Below, one piece after another: positions 16,337 to 25,055 of a stretch of 64,000 nt of DNA; position 1 is the first letter of the stretch, and every line of letters starts with the position of its first letter. The translations under genes and the position numbers were made by a program. The notes under the pieces were generated by a model. The model saw only the letters and a list, made by a program, of their open reading frames with translations. It was not told where the DNA came from and did no database searches. Location: NCBI RefSeq assembly GCF_025917685.1, contig NZ_CP089518.1, forward strand, positions 2,109,001-2,173,000, in the 5' to 3' direction. The stretch is from Bacillus cereus. Its GTDB lineage: Bacteria; Bacillota; Bacilli; Bacillales; Bacillaceae_G.

Positions 16337-16862
16337 ATTGATGATTTAAAATCCAATTTGTAGCATCTTCAAAGTTTTCTGCAATGTAGTTTGGTTCAAT
16401 ATGTGCCCATTTATCTCGGAACGTATGTAAAGCATCATATCCAGCACCAGTTCGAACCAATATAGTCGTTGCATTTACTTTTGTCCCAGCAACAATATCC
16501 GTCCAGCGATCACCGATTACAGCGCATTTTGTTAAATCAAGCCCATGTTTTTCCGCTGCTTGTAGGAGCATACCTGTGCTCGGTTTGCGACATTCACATC
16601 CATCACCATGTTTATGAGGACAAAGGTAAATATCATCAAAACCAAACTCTTTTAATTCTTTCGCAAAATCATTCACGGTCGCTAGTCCATCTGCGATACC
16701 TGGTTGATTTGTAAAAGAGAAAAGCTTTATATTTTTTGCTTTTAATTTTTGTAGAGATTCTTTCGTAAAAGGAAATAATGTGAAAGAACCTGGATAATGT
16801 ATTGTAGTATCACCACCAATTGTTCCGTCACGATCAATGAATATTGCTTCAATGTTTGTCAT
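16335..16862 (-). CDS. HAD-IIIA phosphatase, GmhB/histidinol-phosphatase-like
   Basis: The 175-residue soluble phosphatase carries motif I FIDRDGT (residues about 8-14), NQPGIADG, a GmhB-type zinc loop CPHKHGDGCECRKPS (about 84-98) and GDRWTDI (about 119). These features match D-glycero-D-manno-heptose-1,7-bisphosphate 7-phosphatase and the related histidinol-phosphate phosphatases. No heptose genes are nearby, so the substrate is uncertain. An AAAGGA site precedes ATG 16862. Confidence 0.83.
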   Translation of the reverse strand: MTNIEAIFIDRDGTIGGDTTIHYPGSFTLFPFTKESLQKLKAKNIKLFSFTNQPGIADGLATVNDFAKELKEFGFDDIYLCPHKHGDGCECRKPSTGMLLQAAEKHGLDLTKCAVIGDRWTDIVAGTKVNATTILVRTGAGYDALHTFRDKWAHIEPNYIAENFEDATNWILNHQ

Positions 16863-16891
16863 AGTTATAGTCCTTTCTTTGTACCAGTAGT

Positions 16892-17323
16892 TTAAAAATA
16901 TTTTACAAATCGATACCCATTTACTTCATAGCCCAATTTTTCATAAAAGGGGTGTGCTTCTTTGCGGTTCATTCCACTAACAAGCCAAGTACCAATACAG
17001 TCATGCTCTTTTGCTAATTGTTCTGCATAATCCATTAACACTTGTCCAATACCTTTTCGACGTATTGTAGAATCAACACTAATAATTGAAATTTCTCCAT
17101 AACGAGTTACATCTTCTAAATTTTCACGTATACGAAATCCTAGTAATCCAAAAATAGTATTATCTTCCTCATATACATATAAAAAATCAAAAGGGCTCAT
17201 TTTTACGAATTGTAGACGATTCTTCATATCTTCATTAGAGATAGAGGATCCTTTTAATTCTTTTGTAAGAGAACAAAGTGAATCTATATCATCTATAGTC
17301 GCTTCACGAATTTGAACTGACAT
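16892..17323 (-). CDS. GNAT-family N-acetyltransferase
   Basis: The 143-residue protein has an N-terminal IREATIDDIDSL and the acetyl-CoA binding segment STIRRKGIGQVLMDYAE, followed by HPFYEKLGYEV, all typical of GNAT enzymes. The acceptor is unknown. ATG 17323, behind AATGGGGTTGATC, is preferred over ATG 17359, which lacks a ribosome site. It is upstream of the HAD gene on the same strand with about 30 nt between, so they may be cotranscribed. Confidence 0.83.
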   Translation of the reverse strand: MSVQIREATIDDIDSLCSLTKELKGSSISNEDMKNRLQFVKMSPFDFLYVYEEDNTIFGLLGFRIRENLEDVTRYGEISIISVDSTIRRKGIGQVLMDYAEQLAKEHDCIGTWLVSGMNRKEAHPFYEKLGYEVNGYRFVKYF

Positions 17324-17489
17324 ATGATCAACCCCATTTACTTTAAAATCTTCAAACATTAAATATTCTGTTAAAGTGTTTTTTTTCCTGCTACCGAAAC
17401 AAATATTTTAGAAATGATATAATACTATATTAAGAGGGATATGTTATCATTTTCCTTGATTGTATTGTAAATGGAAAGAAGGGAAATGT

Positions 17490-18200
17490 ATGCTAGAGGT
17501 GAATATCCGCTCAGCTGGATATGAAATTGGTGAAAAGACAGTTCGTGATATTGCATTTGCAATTGAAAAAGGCGAGTTAGTGGCTCTTATTGGTGCAAAT
17601 GGCGCAGGAAAGAGTACGACAATTAAATCGATGCTCGGTTTGCTAGTCAATATGGATGCTGAAATTTCGTTTGGTGAAAAGAAAAATCCATATGCATATG
17701 TACCGGAGCACCCCACTTATTATGATTACTTAACTTTGTGGGAACATATTGAATTACTAATGGCTGCCCGTGGAAATGAAGTGGGAAATTGGGAGGACAA
17801 AGCAAGGAAATTATTACATACGTTTCGAATGGAAAAACATATACACGAATACATATCAAAGTTTTCAAAAGGTATGAAACAAAAGTCGATGCTTATATTA
17901 GCATTTTTAACAGAGCCAGATTTTTATATTATTGATGAGCCTTTTATTGGTTTAGATCCAGTAGCTACGAAAGAATTTTTGAATTATTTATATAAAGAAA
18001 AAGAGCGAGGAGCTGGAATTTTACTTTGTACGCACGTACTAGATACAGCTGAAAGAATTTGTGAAAGATTTTTACTCATTTCGCAAGGTACATTAGTAGC
18101 AGATGGGCATTTAGAGGCGATACAATCGTTAGCAGAAATGCCAGGAAGCACACTGTTAGATTGCTTCGATGCAGTTGTAAGGCGAGAGCAGCATGATTAA
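17490..18200 (+). CDS. ABC transporter ATP-binding protein, EcsA-like
   Basis: The 236-residue ATPase is membrane-associated through its partner. Walker A GANGAGKST is at about residues 31-39, and Walker B YIIDEP near 148. The signature is a degenerate FSKGMKQK instead of LSGGQ, as in EcsA-type proteins. ATG 17490 follows AGAAGGG; upstream in-frame starts have no such site. The gene overlaps the permease gene by 8 nt, and the two should form one exporter. In B. subtilis EcsAB affects secretion, proteolysis and competence; this pair may be the second, YthPQ-like copy. Confidence 0.85.
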   Translation: MLEVNIRSAGYEIGEKTVRDIAFAIEKGELVALIGANGAGKSTTIKSMLGLLVNMDAEISFGEKKNPYAYVPEHPTYYDYLTLWEHIELLMAARGNEVGNWEDKARKLLHTFRMEKHIHEYISKFSKGMKQKSMLILAFLTEPDFYIIDEPFIGLDPVATKEFLNYLYKEKERGAGILLCTHVLDTAERICERFLLISQGTLVADGHLEAIQSLAEMPGSTLLDCFDAVVRREQHD

Positions 18201-19392
18201 ACAACAGTTTAATAAAAGGTTACGTCATGAATTGCAAAGAAAATGGAAGTCGATTCGTTCTGTTACAGATTGGACAGTCGCATTATATATTATTATTCCA
18301 GCACTTATATTTGCGGGGATTTACTATCGTTCACTATGGATGAAAGAATTATCGATGGAAGAGACCGTTTATTTTGGATTAGGCTTACTCGCGTTTTATT
18401 TTGTCACATTTTCAAGAGGAGTTCGCTCATTTTTTGAGCAAGCAGATAGCTTATTTTTAATTTCGTATCCAAATCATATGCAAAAATTAATGAGGCTTGG
18501 CATGATGTATACGTTTATTCGGATTGCGATAACGAACGTAATTGTAATATTTATTATGTTACCTATATTGATGAAAAGTATGGGAGCGACAAGTATACAA
18601 ATCGTACTATTTTGGATTTTCTTTACTGTTTTTCGATTTATGCTATCGTTGTTGATGAGATTCATAAATGTACGTGTGGGGAAACGATGGGTTTTATGGA
18701 TAGTAAAAGATGTTGTATTTTCTATTAGCTTAATTTTTTTTGGAATCAGTATATTTTTTATTTATAAAAATCCGTTGTACTCAGTATTATTTATCGGTCT
18801 AGCAGCTTTACTTACTGTAGTCTTAGTAAAAGAAAAGATGAATTATAAAAATTACTTTTTTAAAGAAGTTGAGAAAGAAAAAGAAGAAAGTATGCGCTGG
18901 ATGAGAGGGATTATGCAAGTTGGTGGACATGCGGCGAAACCAAGTAGTTCGAATAAAAAACCGTGGATGTTCCCTCACTCTAAAAAGATATTAGGAAAAA
19001 AAGCGGATTCACGTATTATTGAATCTTTTTTAAAAGAATTTTTGCGTACAAGTAGTGCTTTAATGTTTTATGTTCAAATTGTTTTAATAAGTACTGTAAG
19101 CATTATCGTAACTCCGAAGTGGATAACAGCTATTATTCTTGTATTTGCTTTAATTGCTATTTCTCGCTATGCACGTGATTATTGGAATGAATTTACAAAG
19201 AAAATGTTTCTACACTTATATTGTGACGAAGGAAAATTACTATTATTAAGATGGAAGGCGGATCGTTATTTGCTCTTTCCAGCCGTATTCATATACGGGA
19301 CGGTCATCCTTTCTCAGTTTTATTTATTGCCAGCAGTAATTATTGGGGTTATTTTTATAGTATTCATTGGTTGGATTGTATTTTTACCATAG
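18193..19392 (+). CDS. ABC transporter permease, EcsB-like
   Basis: The 399-residue membrane protein is close to EcsB length. Hydrophobic segments are seen near residues 30-50, 60-75, 110-130, 140-155, 180-220 and at the C-terminus, with a basic cytoplasmic loop around residues 220-265 (rich in Lys and Glu). It overlaps the ATPase gene by 8 nt, which implies translational coupling. A terminator follows immediately. The transported molecule is unknown. Confidence 0.82.
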   Translation: MIKQQFNKRLRHELQRKWKSIRSVTDWTVALYIIIPALIFAGIYYRSLWMKELSMEETVYFGLGLLAFYFVTFSRGVRSFFEQADSLFLISYPNHMQKLMRLGMMYTFIRIAITNVIVIFIMLPILMKSMGATSIQIVLFWIFFTVFRFMLSLLMRFINVRVGKRWVLWIVKDVVFSISLIFFGISIFFIYKNPLYSVLFIGLAALLTVVLVKEKMNYKNYFFKEVEKEKEESMRWMRGIMQVGGHAAKPSSSNKKPWMFPHSKKILGKKADSRIIESFLKEFLRTSSALMFYVQIVLISTVSIIVTPKWITAIILVFALIAISRYARDYWNEFTKKMFLHLYCDEGKLLLLRWKADRYLLFPAVFIYGTVILSQFYLLPAVIIGVIFIVFIGWIVFLP

Positions 19393-19420
19393 AAAAAGAG
19401 CCGGAAACGGCTCTTTTTCT
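19391..19420 (+). terminator. Terminator of the EcsAB-like operon
   Basis: A palindromic hairpin (AGAAAAAGAGCCG, GAAA loop, and complement) ends in TTTTTCT. It abuts the stop codon of a small minus-strand ORF. Confidence 0.88.
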
Positions 19421-19496
19421 AGTCTGTAACACACTGATAAATAAAATATACTAAAAGGAGTATGCTTGCGGCGGAGTACATGGCATCTAAAGTCAT
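19419..19496 (-). CDS. Candidate 25-residue single-span membrane peptide
   Basis: The minus strand has a perfect ribosome site AAGGAGGCGATC right before ATG 19496. A 25-codon frame follows, ending in TAG at 19419. The peptide is MTLDAMYS, then a hydrophobic stretch (AASILLLVYFIYQCV), then TD. Composition suits a single membrane span. Such peptides can be modulators of larger membrane proteins or toxins, but no family was recognised. Its end coincides with the terminator of the convergent EcsAB-like operon. Confidence 0.55.
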   Translation of the reverse strand: MTLDAMYSAASILLLVYFIYQCVTD

Positions 19497-19671
19497 TTGA
19501 TCGCCTCCTTGTTGTTGTATTTATAGTGTATGAAATCTTACAATTTCATATTCAAGTGAAAAATATGTGAACGTTAACAAATTTGTAAAGTGCAAAAATT
19601 ACAATCATTTTGTATAATAGAAGAAACAATCGTTATATAAAATATAATGAGCGAAAGGGGAGGGAACATAA

Positions 19672-20259
19672 ATGCCAAATTGGTTTAGAAAAACCTTAGT
19701 CGCATTAATTACCGTATTTACATTTGGTCTAGTGACGCCTCCTTCCATATTACTTGATAATGCCAAAGCTGCGGACAAGCCTACGAGCACAGCTGGGCAA
19801 CAAAATTTGGAGAGTACGTCCTATACATATGAAGAAACGAATGATAGGTTAACCACCGATACTTTTATTAATTATGCGATGCAAGAAGCAGAGAAGCAAT
19901 CTATGCAAAAATTTGGCTCTAAAATTGGGCCTGTAATTGAAGATGAATTTAAAGATGTTGTATTACCTAAAATTGAAGAGGCAATTGCGGAACTTGCCAA
20001 TGATGTGCCAGAAGAATCGTTACAATCATTAGCGATTTCTCAAAGACCAGCTGGCGGAAATAATGAAAAGATTTTTCATGTTTATGACACGAAAACAGGA
20101 AATGATTTACTGCGATTTCATGTGAGGAGAGATCATCCACCGCAAGATGGATATTATTTTAATTTCCACTATCATCGTTTTGATGATGGATACTCAGGAC
20201 ACCATGAGTTAGGAAATATTTATTGGAATACGAATGTGCCGCCGAAATGGCTGTCTTAA
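19672..20259 (+). CDS. ypjP: YpjP-like exported protein
   Basis: The 195-residue protein has a basic N-terminus (MPNWFRKT) and a hydrophobic segment to about residue 28, a probable signal or anchor. The conserved region includes SYTYEETNDRLTTDTFINYAMQEAEKQ and a His/Tyr-rich C-terminal part (HVRRDHPPQDGYYFNFHYHRF). This matches YpjP of Bacillus, whose role is unknown. GGGGAGGG precedes the ATG. In B. subtilis ypjP lies near thyB-dfrA; here thyA-dfrA is about 11 kb away. Confidence 0.78.
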   Translation: MPNWFRKTLVALITVFTFGLVTPPSILLDNAKAADKPTSTAGQQNLESTSYTYEETNDRLTTDTFINYAMQEAEKQSMQKFGSKIGPVIEDEFKDVVLPKIEEAIAELANDVPEESLQSLAISQRPAGGNNEKIFHVYDTKTGNDLLRFHVRRDHPPQDGYYFNFHYHRFDDGYSGHHELGNIYWNTNVPPKWLS

Positions 20260-20292
20260 AAAAGAACAAGAGAAAATCTTGTTCTTTTTTTA
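20258..20292 (+). terminator. Terminator after the ypjP-like gene
   Basis: The 13-bp arms AAAAAAGAACAAG (20258-20270) and complement (20278-20290) end in a T run. Confidence 0.88.
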
Positions 20293-20367
20293 TATTTATG
20301 AAAGGGTAAGACATTTATGTTGTTGAATAACATATGTTTAGGAAAAAAAGCAAAGGGAGTATGGGGG

Positions 20368-21003
20368 ATGCAAAAATACATTGTTTTTGACTTTGACGGC
20401 ACATTAGTAGATTCACAAAATATATTTGTACCGATTTATAATCAACTTGCTGAAAAGCATGGGTATAAGACAGTTAGTGAGGAAGAAATTGAGCCTTTAC
20501 GAAAATTAACTATGTCGGAGAGATGTAAAAAGCTTGATGTACCACTTTATAAACTACCTATATTAGCATTAGAGTTTTATAAATTATATCAACCCGCTAT
20601 AAAAGATCTCGTTTTATTCCATGGGATGAAGGATGTATTAGATGAATTACATAAAAAAGGATACGGGATTGCGGTCATATCATCGAACTCAGAAGAGCAT
20701 ATTAGGACATTTTTACATAATAATGGCATCGGGAATATACAAGAAGTGTATTGTTCTAAAAACTTATTCGGTAAAGATAAAATGATTAAAAGGTTTTTAA
20801 AATCGAAAAAGCTAACAGAACAAGATATGTTGTATGTCGGTGATGAACAACGTGATATAGCAGCTTGTAAAAAAGCTGGTGTAAATGTAATTTGGGTTTC
20901 TTGGGGATATGACGTTATTGAAACGGTAAAAGGGGATGCGCCAGATTATATGGTCAATACGCCAATGGAAATAATGCAAGTAGTACAGGGAGCACATTCT
21001 TAA
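20368..21003 (+). CDS. HAD-family hydrolase
   Basis: The 211-residue cytoplasmic protein has motif I VFDFDGTLVDS at residues 5-15, ISSNSEEH (motif II, about 108) and GDEQRDIAACKKAG (motif IV, about 156). It has the cap domain of class I HAD phosphatases, as in phosphoglycolate phosphatase. The substrate is unknown. ATG 20368 lies 7-8 nt after AAAGGGAG, so the upstream ATG at 20317 is not needed. The VOC gene starts 1 nt after its stop. Confidence 0.82.
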   Translation: MQKYIVFDFDGTLVDSQNIFVPIYNQLAEKHGYKTVSEEEIEPLRKLTMSERCKKLDVPLYKLPILALEFYKLYQPAIKDLVLFHGMKDVLDELHKKGYGIAVISSNSEEHIRTFLHNNGIGNIQEVYCSKNLFGKDKMIKRFLKSKKLTEQDMLYVGDEQRDIAACKKAGVNVIWVSWGYDVIETVKGDAPDYMVNTPMEIMQVVQGAHS

Positions 21004-21004
21004 T

Positions 21005-21391
21005 ATGAATACACTTCGAGCAGGTATTCATCATATTGAATTTTGGGTAGCAAATTTAGAGGAGTCTATTTCTTTTTACGATATGTTGTTTTCAATAATT
21101 GGATGGAGAAAATTAAGCGAAGGAGCATATAGTACGGGAGAAAGTGAAATATATTTTAAAGAAGTAGACGAGGAAATTGTAAAGACGTTAGGACCGAGAC
21201 ATATTTGTTATCAAGCTATTAATAGAAAAGTAGTTGATGAGGTATCAGGATTTTTAGTCGATACTAATGTGAAGATTATACGTGGTCCTATCGAAATAAA
21301 TCATTATTCGGATGGGTACTATACAATAGACTTTTATGACCCGAATGGTTTTATTGTAGAGGTTGCGTATACACCGAATGCGGAAATGTAA
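21005..21391 (+). CDS. Glyoxalase/bleomycin-resistance (VOC) superfamily protein
   Basis: The 128-residue protein shows the VOC fold: HHIEFWVANLEESISFYD at the start and DFYDPNGFIVEVAY at the end, with metal-ligand-like residues His10 and a C-terminal Glu. Function within the superfamily (glyoxalase, antibiotic resistance or dioxygenase) cannot be told. It sits tightly between a HAD hydrolase and a phosphotransferase and is likely in one operon. A degraded second copy lies at 23721-24015. Confidence 0.82.
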   Translation: MNTLRAGIHHIEFWVANLEESISFYDMLFSIIGWRKLSEGAYSTGESEIYFKEVDEEIVKTLGPRHICYQAINRKVVDEVSGFLVDTNVKIIRGPIEINHYSDGYYTIDFYDPNGFIVEVAYTPNAEM

Positions 21392-21402
21392 GGGGAATAG
21401 AC

Positions 21403-22335
21403 ATGAAGACAATTACAGCATGGCAAAACAATATACAAATAGTAAAAGATGCAGCAAATATTGAAGAAATCTCTAAAGGTTTCTCTCCTGATAAAAAATA
21501 TATCATTACGACTACTGAAGATGAAAAGTATTTGTTACGGACAGGCGATATAAAAGAGTTTGAAAGAAAGAAAATAGAGTTTCAAATTTTGAATGAAATG
21601 CAGGAACGAAACGTGCAGGTACAAAGACCAATTGAACTTAGCATATTGGAAGAAGAAGGTTTATGCTATAGTGTTTTTTCATATTTAGAGGGGGAAGATG
21701 CGAAAAAGCTGTTGCCTACATATACGCCAAAAGAACAATATGAAATTGGTATAGAAGCAGGAAAAGATTTAGCAAAAATGCATGTATATGAAGCTGCCAA
21801 GGACTTACTGCCTTGGCATGAAAGAGCAATGGAAAAACATAGAAAATATTTAGAGGCATATAAAACATGCGGAATCAAAATAGAAAATGATGATAGAATT
21901 ATTAAGTTTATAGATGAAAATGAAATGTATGTAAAGAACCGTCCGAATCGATTTCAACACGATGATTTTCATTTAGAAAATATAATTGTACGGGATGGAA
22001 AATATGTAGGTGTTATTGATTTTAATGGCTATGATTGGGGCGATCCACTGCATGATTTTGTAAAAATTGTATTATTTGCAAGAGACGTTAGTATCCCGTA
22101 TTCAATCGGACAAATAGAAGGATACTTTAATGGTAGAATACCAGAGGAGTTCTGGAAATTGTATGCGGTGTACGTTGGCATGACGGTTTTCTCTTCAGTT
22201 GTTTGGTGTTTACGAGCAGCGCCGCATATGTTAGATGATATGTTAGAACGTCTTACTATAGTTTTAGAGGATCATAAAGACTTTGAGTTATCAAAGCCAA
22301 TTTGGTTTCAGCCAGAAAAGATTGATATGAAATAG
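21403..22335 (+). CDS. Aminoglycoside phosphotransferase (APH) family kinase
   Basis: The 310-residue kinase-fold protein has the catalytic loop FQHDDFHLENII (about residues 184-195) and the metal-binding DFNGYDWGDPLHDF (about 206-219), which define the APH/choline kinase group. Chromosomal members of this family often phosphorylate unknown small molecules, so resistance is not implied. It starts 11 nt after the VOC gene, behind AAGGGGAA, and ends at a terminator. Confidence 0.83.
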   Translation: MKTITAWQNNIQIVKDAANIEEISKGFSPDKKYIITTTEDEKYLLRTGDIKEFERKKIEFQILNEMQERNVQVQRPIELSILEEEGLCYSVFSYLEGEDAKKLLPTYTPKEQYEIGIEAGKDLAKMHVYEAAKDLLPWHERAMEKHRKYLEAYKTCGIKIENDDRIIKFIDENEMYVKNRPNRFQHDDFHLENIIVRDGKYVGVIDFNGYDWGDPLHDFVKIVLFARDVSIPYSIGQIEGYFNGRIPEEFWKLYAVYVGMTVFSSVVWCLRAAPHMLDDMLERLTIVLEDHKDFELSKPIWFQPEKIDMK

Positions 22336-22373
22336 AAAAGGTAGGTGTGATTCACATCTACCTTTATTTTTTA
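22336..22373 (+). terminator. Terminator after the HAD-VOC-APH unit
   Basis: The arms AAAGGTAGGTGTGA and its imperfect complement TCACATCTACCTTT are followed by ATTTTTT, between convergent genes. Confidence 0.85.
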
Positions 22374-23654
22374 CCATTCTTCGTTTTGAAGCAGTTGTAA
22401 TGCTAACTTTAAATCCACATCTTCTTGTATATGTTCCGGAGTCCAAGGGATATGTATATGCGGTTGTATACCAATTCCGGACATTCCTTCGCCTTTATCT
22501 ATAATAGAAAGCCGTGAAGTAGGGTAGCAAAGAGCAAATGTATCAACCCATTCCATTACTGCTAAATTAGAATAATCATTTACACCAGCGGTAGGGCGAC
22601 CTATTACTTTCACTTTAGATGATTTTTTTGCTACTTCTACAAAGGAGTCGCCGGAGCTTGCGCATGTTACGTCTGTTAGTACTAATACTTTACTTGGCAT
22701 TTTTCTTCCGTGTATTTTTAATGATTGAAGTTCTTTTGGTAACCCAGAAGTATCAAATGTAACGAATCCTTTTTTATAATTCTTTTTTAAATCTTGAATA
22801 AACATATCAGTGAATAATCTTGAAAGTTCGTCTAAAGAATCATAATCTTCATTTTCGAAGTCTTTCATTCGTAAATGAAAGTTTCTTTCTGTATGATTTA
22901 ATTGCATTGTATCCGAAGAATCGAAAAGCGAAATCTCTTTGTCTTCAAATAAGTACGGAAGTAAGTTGAAAAAAACGTCATCACTTCCACCGAGATTCAT
23001 TCGGACGTCTATAATTAAGTTCGGAAAAGAATCAAGCTCGTTTTTGTATGTATCTATTAATTGATTAACAGCTTCAGTATTTGTGAAGTCTGTCAAAGTA
23101 ATTAAGAGTGTATCTTCATTATACTTTTCTAATGAATAGTTAGGCGTGTAACCGATTTGTTTATACTTTTGTAAAGGAATAGTTTGGGTTACTCCATTTT
23201 CATCTATAATTGTACAATTGGATGACTTCGATAAAGCATAGTCCCATTTTTCACGATCATAGGTAGTCTCATTTAAATATTTTTTATATTTTATTAATAG
23301 CTCAGGAATTTTTATGTTATCTAATGCAAGAATAGTCTGTCCTTTTTTCACTCGTTTTTCTTGGTTAGCTGATGTAATGTATAACCGATCTTCATATCGT
23401 TTAACTTGAAACCCAACACTATTAAGTGGTTGTTTTTTTGTAGTCATTTTGAAAAACATATGATTATCTTTAAAGTCTAATAAGTAATCTCCTACAATTT
23501 CAGTAAATTGTACTGGTGTTAACTCTCCATGTTTCTCTAATCGTTCAATCTTATGTAAATATGTAGTAGGGTCGTCCCATCCTTTTTTATCGAGAAACCC
23601 CGAATAATCGTGGTGAGTAATTGAAACAACTTCTTTGAAAATTTCTGTGTACAC
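22371..23654 (-). CDS. S41-family peptidase-like protein
   Basis: The 427-residue protein has a central PDZ-like part (about 75-150) and a C-terminal crotonase-like fold typical of S41 C-terminal processing or tricorn-core peptidases: LIIDVRMNLGGSDDVF (about 215-230), VLVLTDVTCASSGDSF (about 322-337, likely nucleophile Ser333 or Ser334) and IGRPTAGVNDY. There is no signal peptide, so it may be cytoplasmic. AGGAGG precedes the ATG. Substrate unknown. It is monocistronic. Confidence 0.8.
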   Translation of the reverse strand: MYTEIFKEVVSITHHDYSGFLDKKGWDDPTTYLHKIERLEKHGELTPVQFTEIVGDYLLDFKDNHMFFKMTTKKQPLNSVGFQVKRYEDRLYITSANQEKRVKKGQTILALDNIKIPELLIKYKKYLNETTYDREKWDYALSKSSNCTIIDENGVTQTIPLQKYKQIGYTPNYSLEKYNEDTLLITLTDFTNTEAVNQLIDTYKNELDSFPNLIIDVRMNLGGSDDVFFNLLPYLFEDKEISLFDSSDTMQLNHTERNFHLRMKDFENEDYDSLDELSRLFTDMFIQDLKKNYKKGFVTFDTSGLPKELQSLKIHGRKMPSKVLVLTDVTCASSGDSFVEVAKKSSKVKVIGRPTAGVNDYSNLAVMEWVDTFALCYPTSRLSIIDKGEGMSGIGIQPHIHIPWTPEHIQEDVDLKLALQLLQNEEW

Positions 23655-23720
23655 AACTTTTCCTCCTTATAATTTGATTAGTCGAATAAAAGAATTCTGT
23701 ACTGTACCCTTATTATCCTT

Positions 23721-24015
23721 TATTTGGATGTGGGAAATTAAATGAAGTGGCATAAAGTACAGGAGAAAGTGAAATGTATTTTAAAGAAGTAGACGTGGAA
23801 AGTGTAAGGACGTTAGGACCGAGACATATTTGTTAGCAAGCTATTAAAAGAAAAATGGTCGATGAAGTAGCAGAGTTTCTTTCCAATACTAAGGTGAAAA
23901 TAATGCGTGGTCCAATCGAAATGAATCATTATTTGGATGATTCATTTCGATTGATTTTTACGATTCTAATGGATTTATCGTAGAGGTTGTGTATACTCCA
24001 AATGCAGAAATGTAA
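23721..24015 (+). pseudogene. Degraded duplicate of the VOC gene at 21005
   Basis: The DNA aligns base by base with 21095-21391 of the intact VOC gene, including long identical stretches (for example GACGTTAGGACCGAGACATA). It lacks the first third, has in-frame TAA and TAG codons (near 23752 and 23836), and a segment near 23937-23953 is replaced by a reverse-complement copy of 23913-23929. It ends with the same Asn-Ala-Glu-Met-stop codons. It is clearly a dead copy. Confidence 0.9.
23913..23953. repeat. Perfect 17-bp inverted repeat within the VOC pseudogene
   Basis: The arm CAATCGAAATGAATCAT (23913-23929) and its exact complement (23937-23953) flank a 7-nt loop. The intact paralogue has the left arm (with two differences) but unrelated sequence in place of the right arm. 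The right arm therefore arose by copying the left arm in inverted form. Confidence 0.9.
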
Positions 24016-24061
24016 TGAGAAACTTGACGTTTACTTTATAATATAAAAAGGGGGTGGAATA

Positions 24062-24943
24062 TTGAAAGTCAGGCAAGGAAAATATGAAGAAATAAAATTA
24101 CACGATAGAATTCCAGGAATGGTTGAATATATAGAGGACACAATGTTACCTACTGGTTTTCACTATTATATTCCTCCGCATTGGCATAGAAGTATTGAAA
24201 TTAGTCTAGTCGTATATGGAGAAGTTTTCTTGTATGTGAATGGGCAAAAAAAGAAAGTATCCGCGGGTGAATTTATTTTTGTAAATAGTGGAGATGTTCA
24301 TGAATTTGAAAAAGTTGAAAATACAAGTTGTGCAGTCATGATGCTAATTATTTCTTATGAATTTCTTAAAGAGCTAAATGAAGATTTTGATAAATATAGA
24401 TTTAATATAAAAGAATCAGTTGTTCAGAAAACTAACCTCCAGCAAATGTTTTATGAATTAAAGGGGTTAGTCACAAACTCTGATGATTTAACTTACATAA
24501 AAATTAATAGTTTAATTTATGAAATTGTTTATATTCTATTGCGATATTGCAAAGATGGGGAGAATATAAACAATGATTTTCAACTTGAAAATAGACAGAA
24601 AGAAATAATTACGTATATTTACAAACATTATGATGAGGAACTAAAACTGAAAGATGTGGCTAAACATTTTTTTGTAAGTGAAGAACATTTTTCACGTATG
24701 TTTAAAAAATCATTCGGATCAAATTTCACCACTTTTTTAACGAGATACAGGCTCTATAAAGCGTATGAAGATATTATTAGAAGTACAAATTCTATACAAG
24801 ATATAGCGCTGAAACATGGATTTCCAAATGTGAAATCATTTATTTCACAGTTTAAAGACAAATATGGATATACACCATTACAGTATAGGAAAAATATCAT
24901 ATCAAAAAATGACTATAATCGAATCAAATATGAACAACAATAA
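24062..24943 (+). CDS. AraC-family transcriptional regulator with cupin sensor domain
   Basis: The 293-residue protein has an N-terminal cupin (PPHWHRSIEISLVVYGE, about residues 38-54) that may bind a small ligand, and a C-terminal AraC DNA-binding domain with two helix-turn-helix units (LKDVAKHFFVSEEHFSRMFKKSFG and IQDIALKHGFPNVKSFISQFK). The TTG start follows GGGGGTGG. It lies upstream of an esterase gene on the same strand, but a terminator separates them. The target may be the neighbouring esterase. Confidence 0.85.
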   Translation: MKVRQGKYEEIKLHDRIPGMVEYIEDTMLPTGFHYYIPPHWHRSIEISLVVYGEVFLYVNGQKKKVSAGEFIFVNSGDVHEFEKVENTSCAVMMLIISYEFLKELNEDFDKYRFNIKESVVQKTNLQQMFYELKGLVTNSDDLTYIKINSLIYEIVYILLRYCKDGENINNDFQLENRQKEIITYIYKHYDEELKLKDVAKHFFVSEEHFSRMFKKSFGSNFTTFLTRYRLYKAYEDIIRSTNSIQDIALKHGFPNVKSFISQFKDKYGYTPLQYRKNIISKNDYNRIKYEQQ

Positions 24944-24987
24944 AAATACGTTCCATGGTACATTTTGTACATGGAACGTATTTTTAT
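24942..24987 (+). terminator. Terminator after the AraC-family gene
   Basis: The arms AAAAATACGTTCCATG and complement with a loop of about 11 nt end in a T run. Confidence 0.87.
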
Positions 24988-25055
24988 TTAGTAAACGGGA
25001 AGTTATATAATCCCGAATAATGAAAGCGCTTGAATTTAGAGGGGAGAAATATTAG

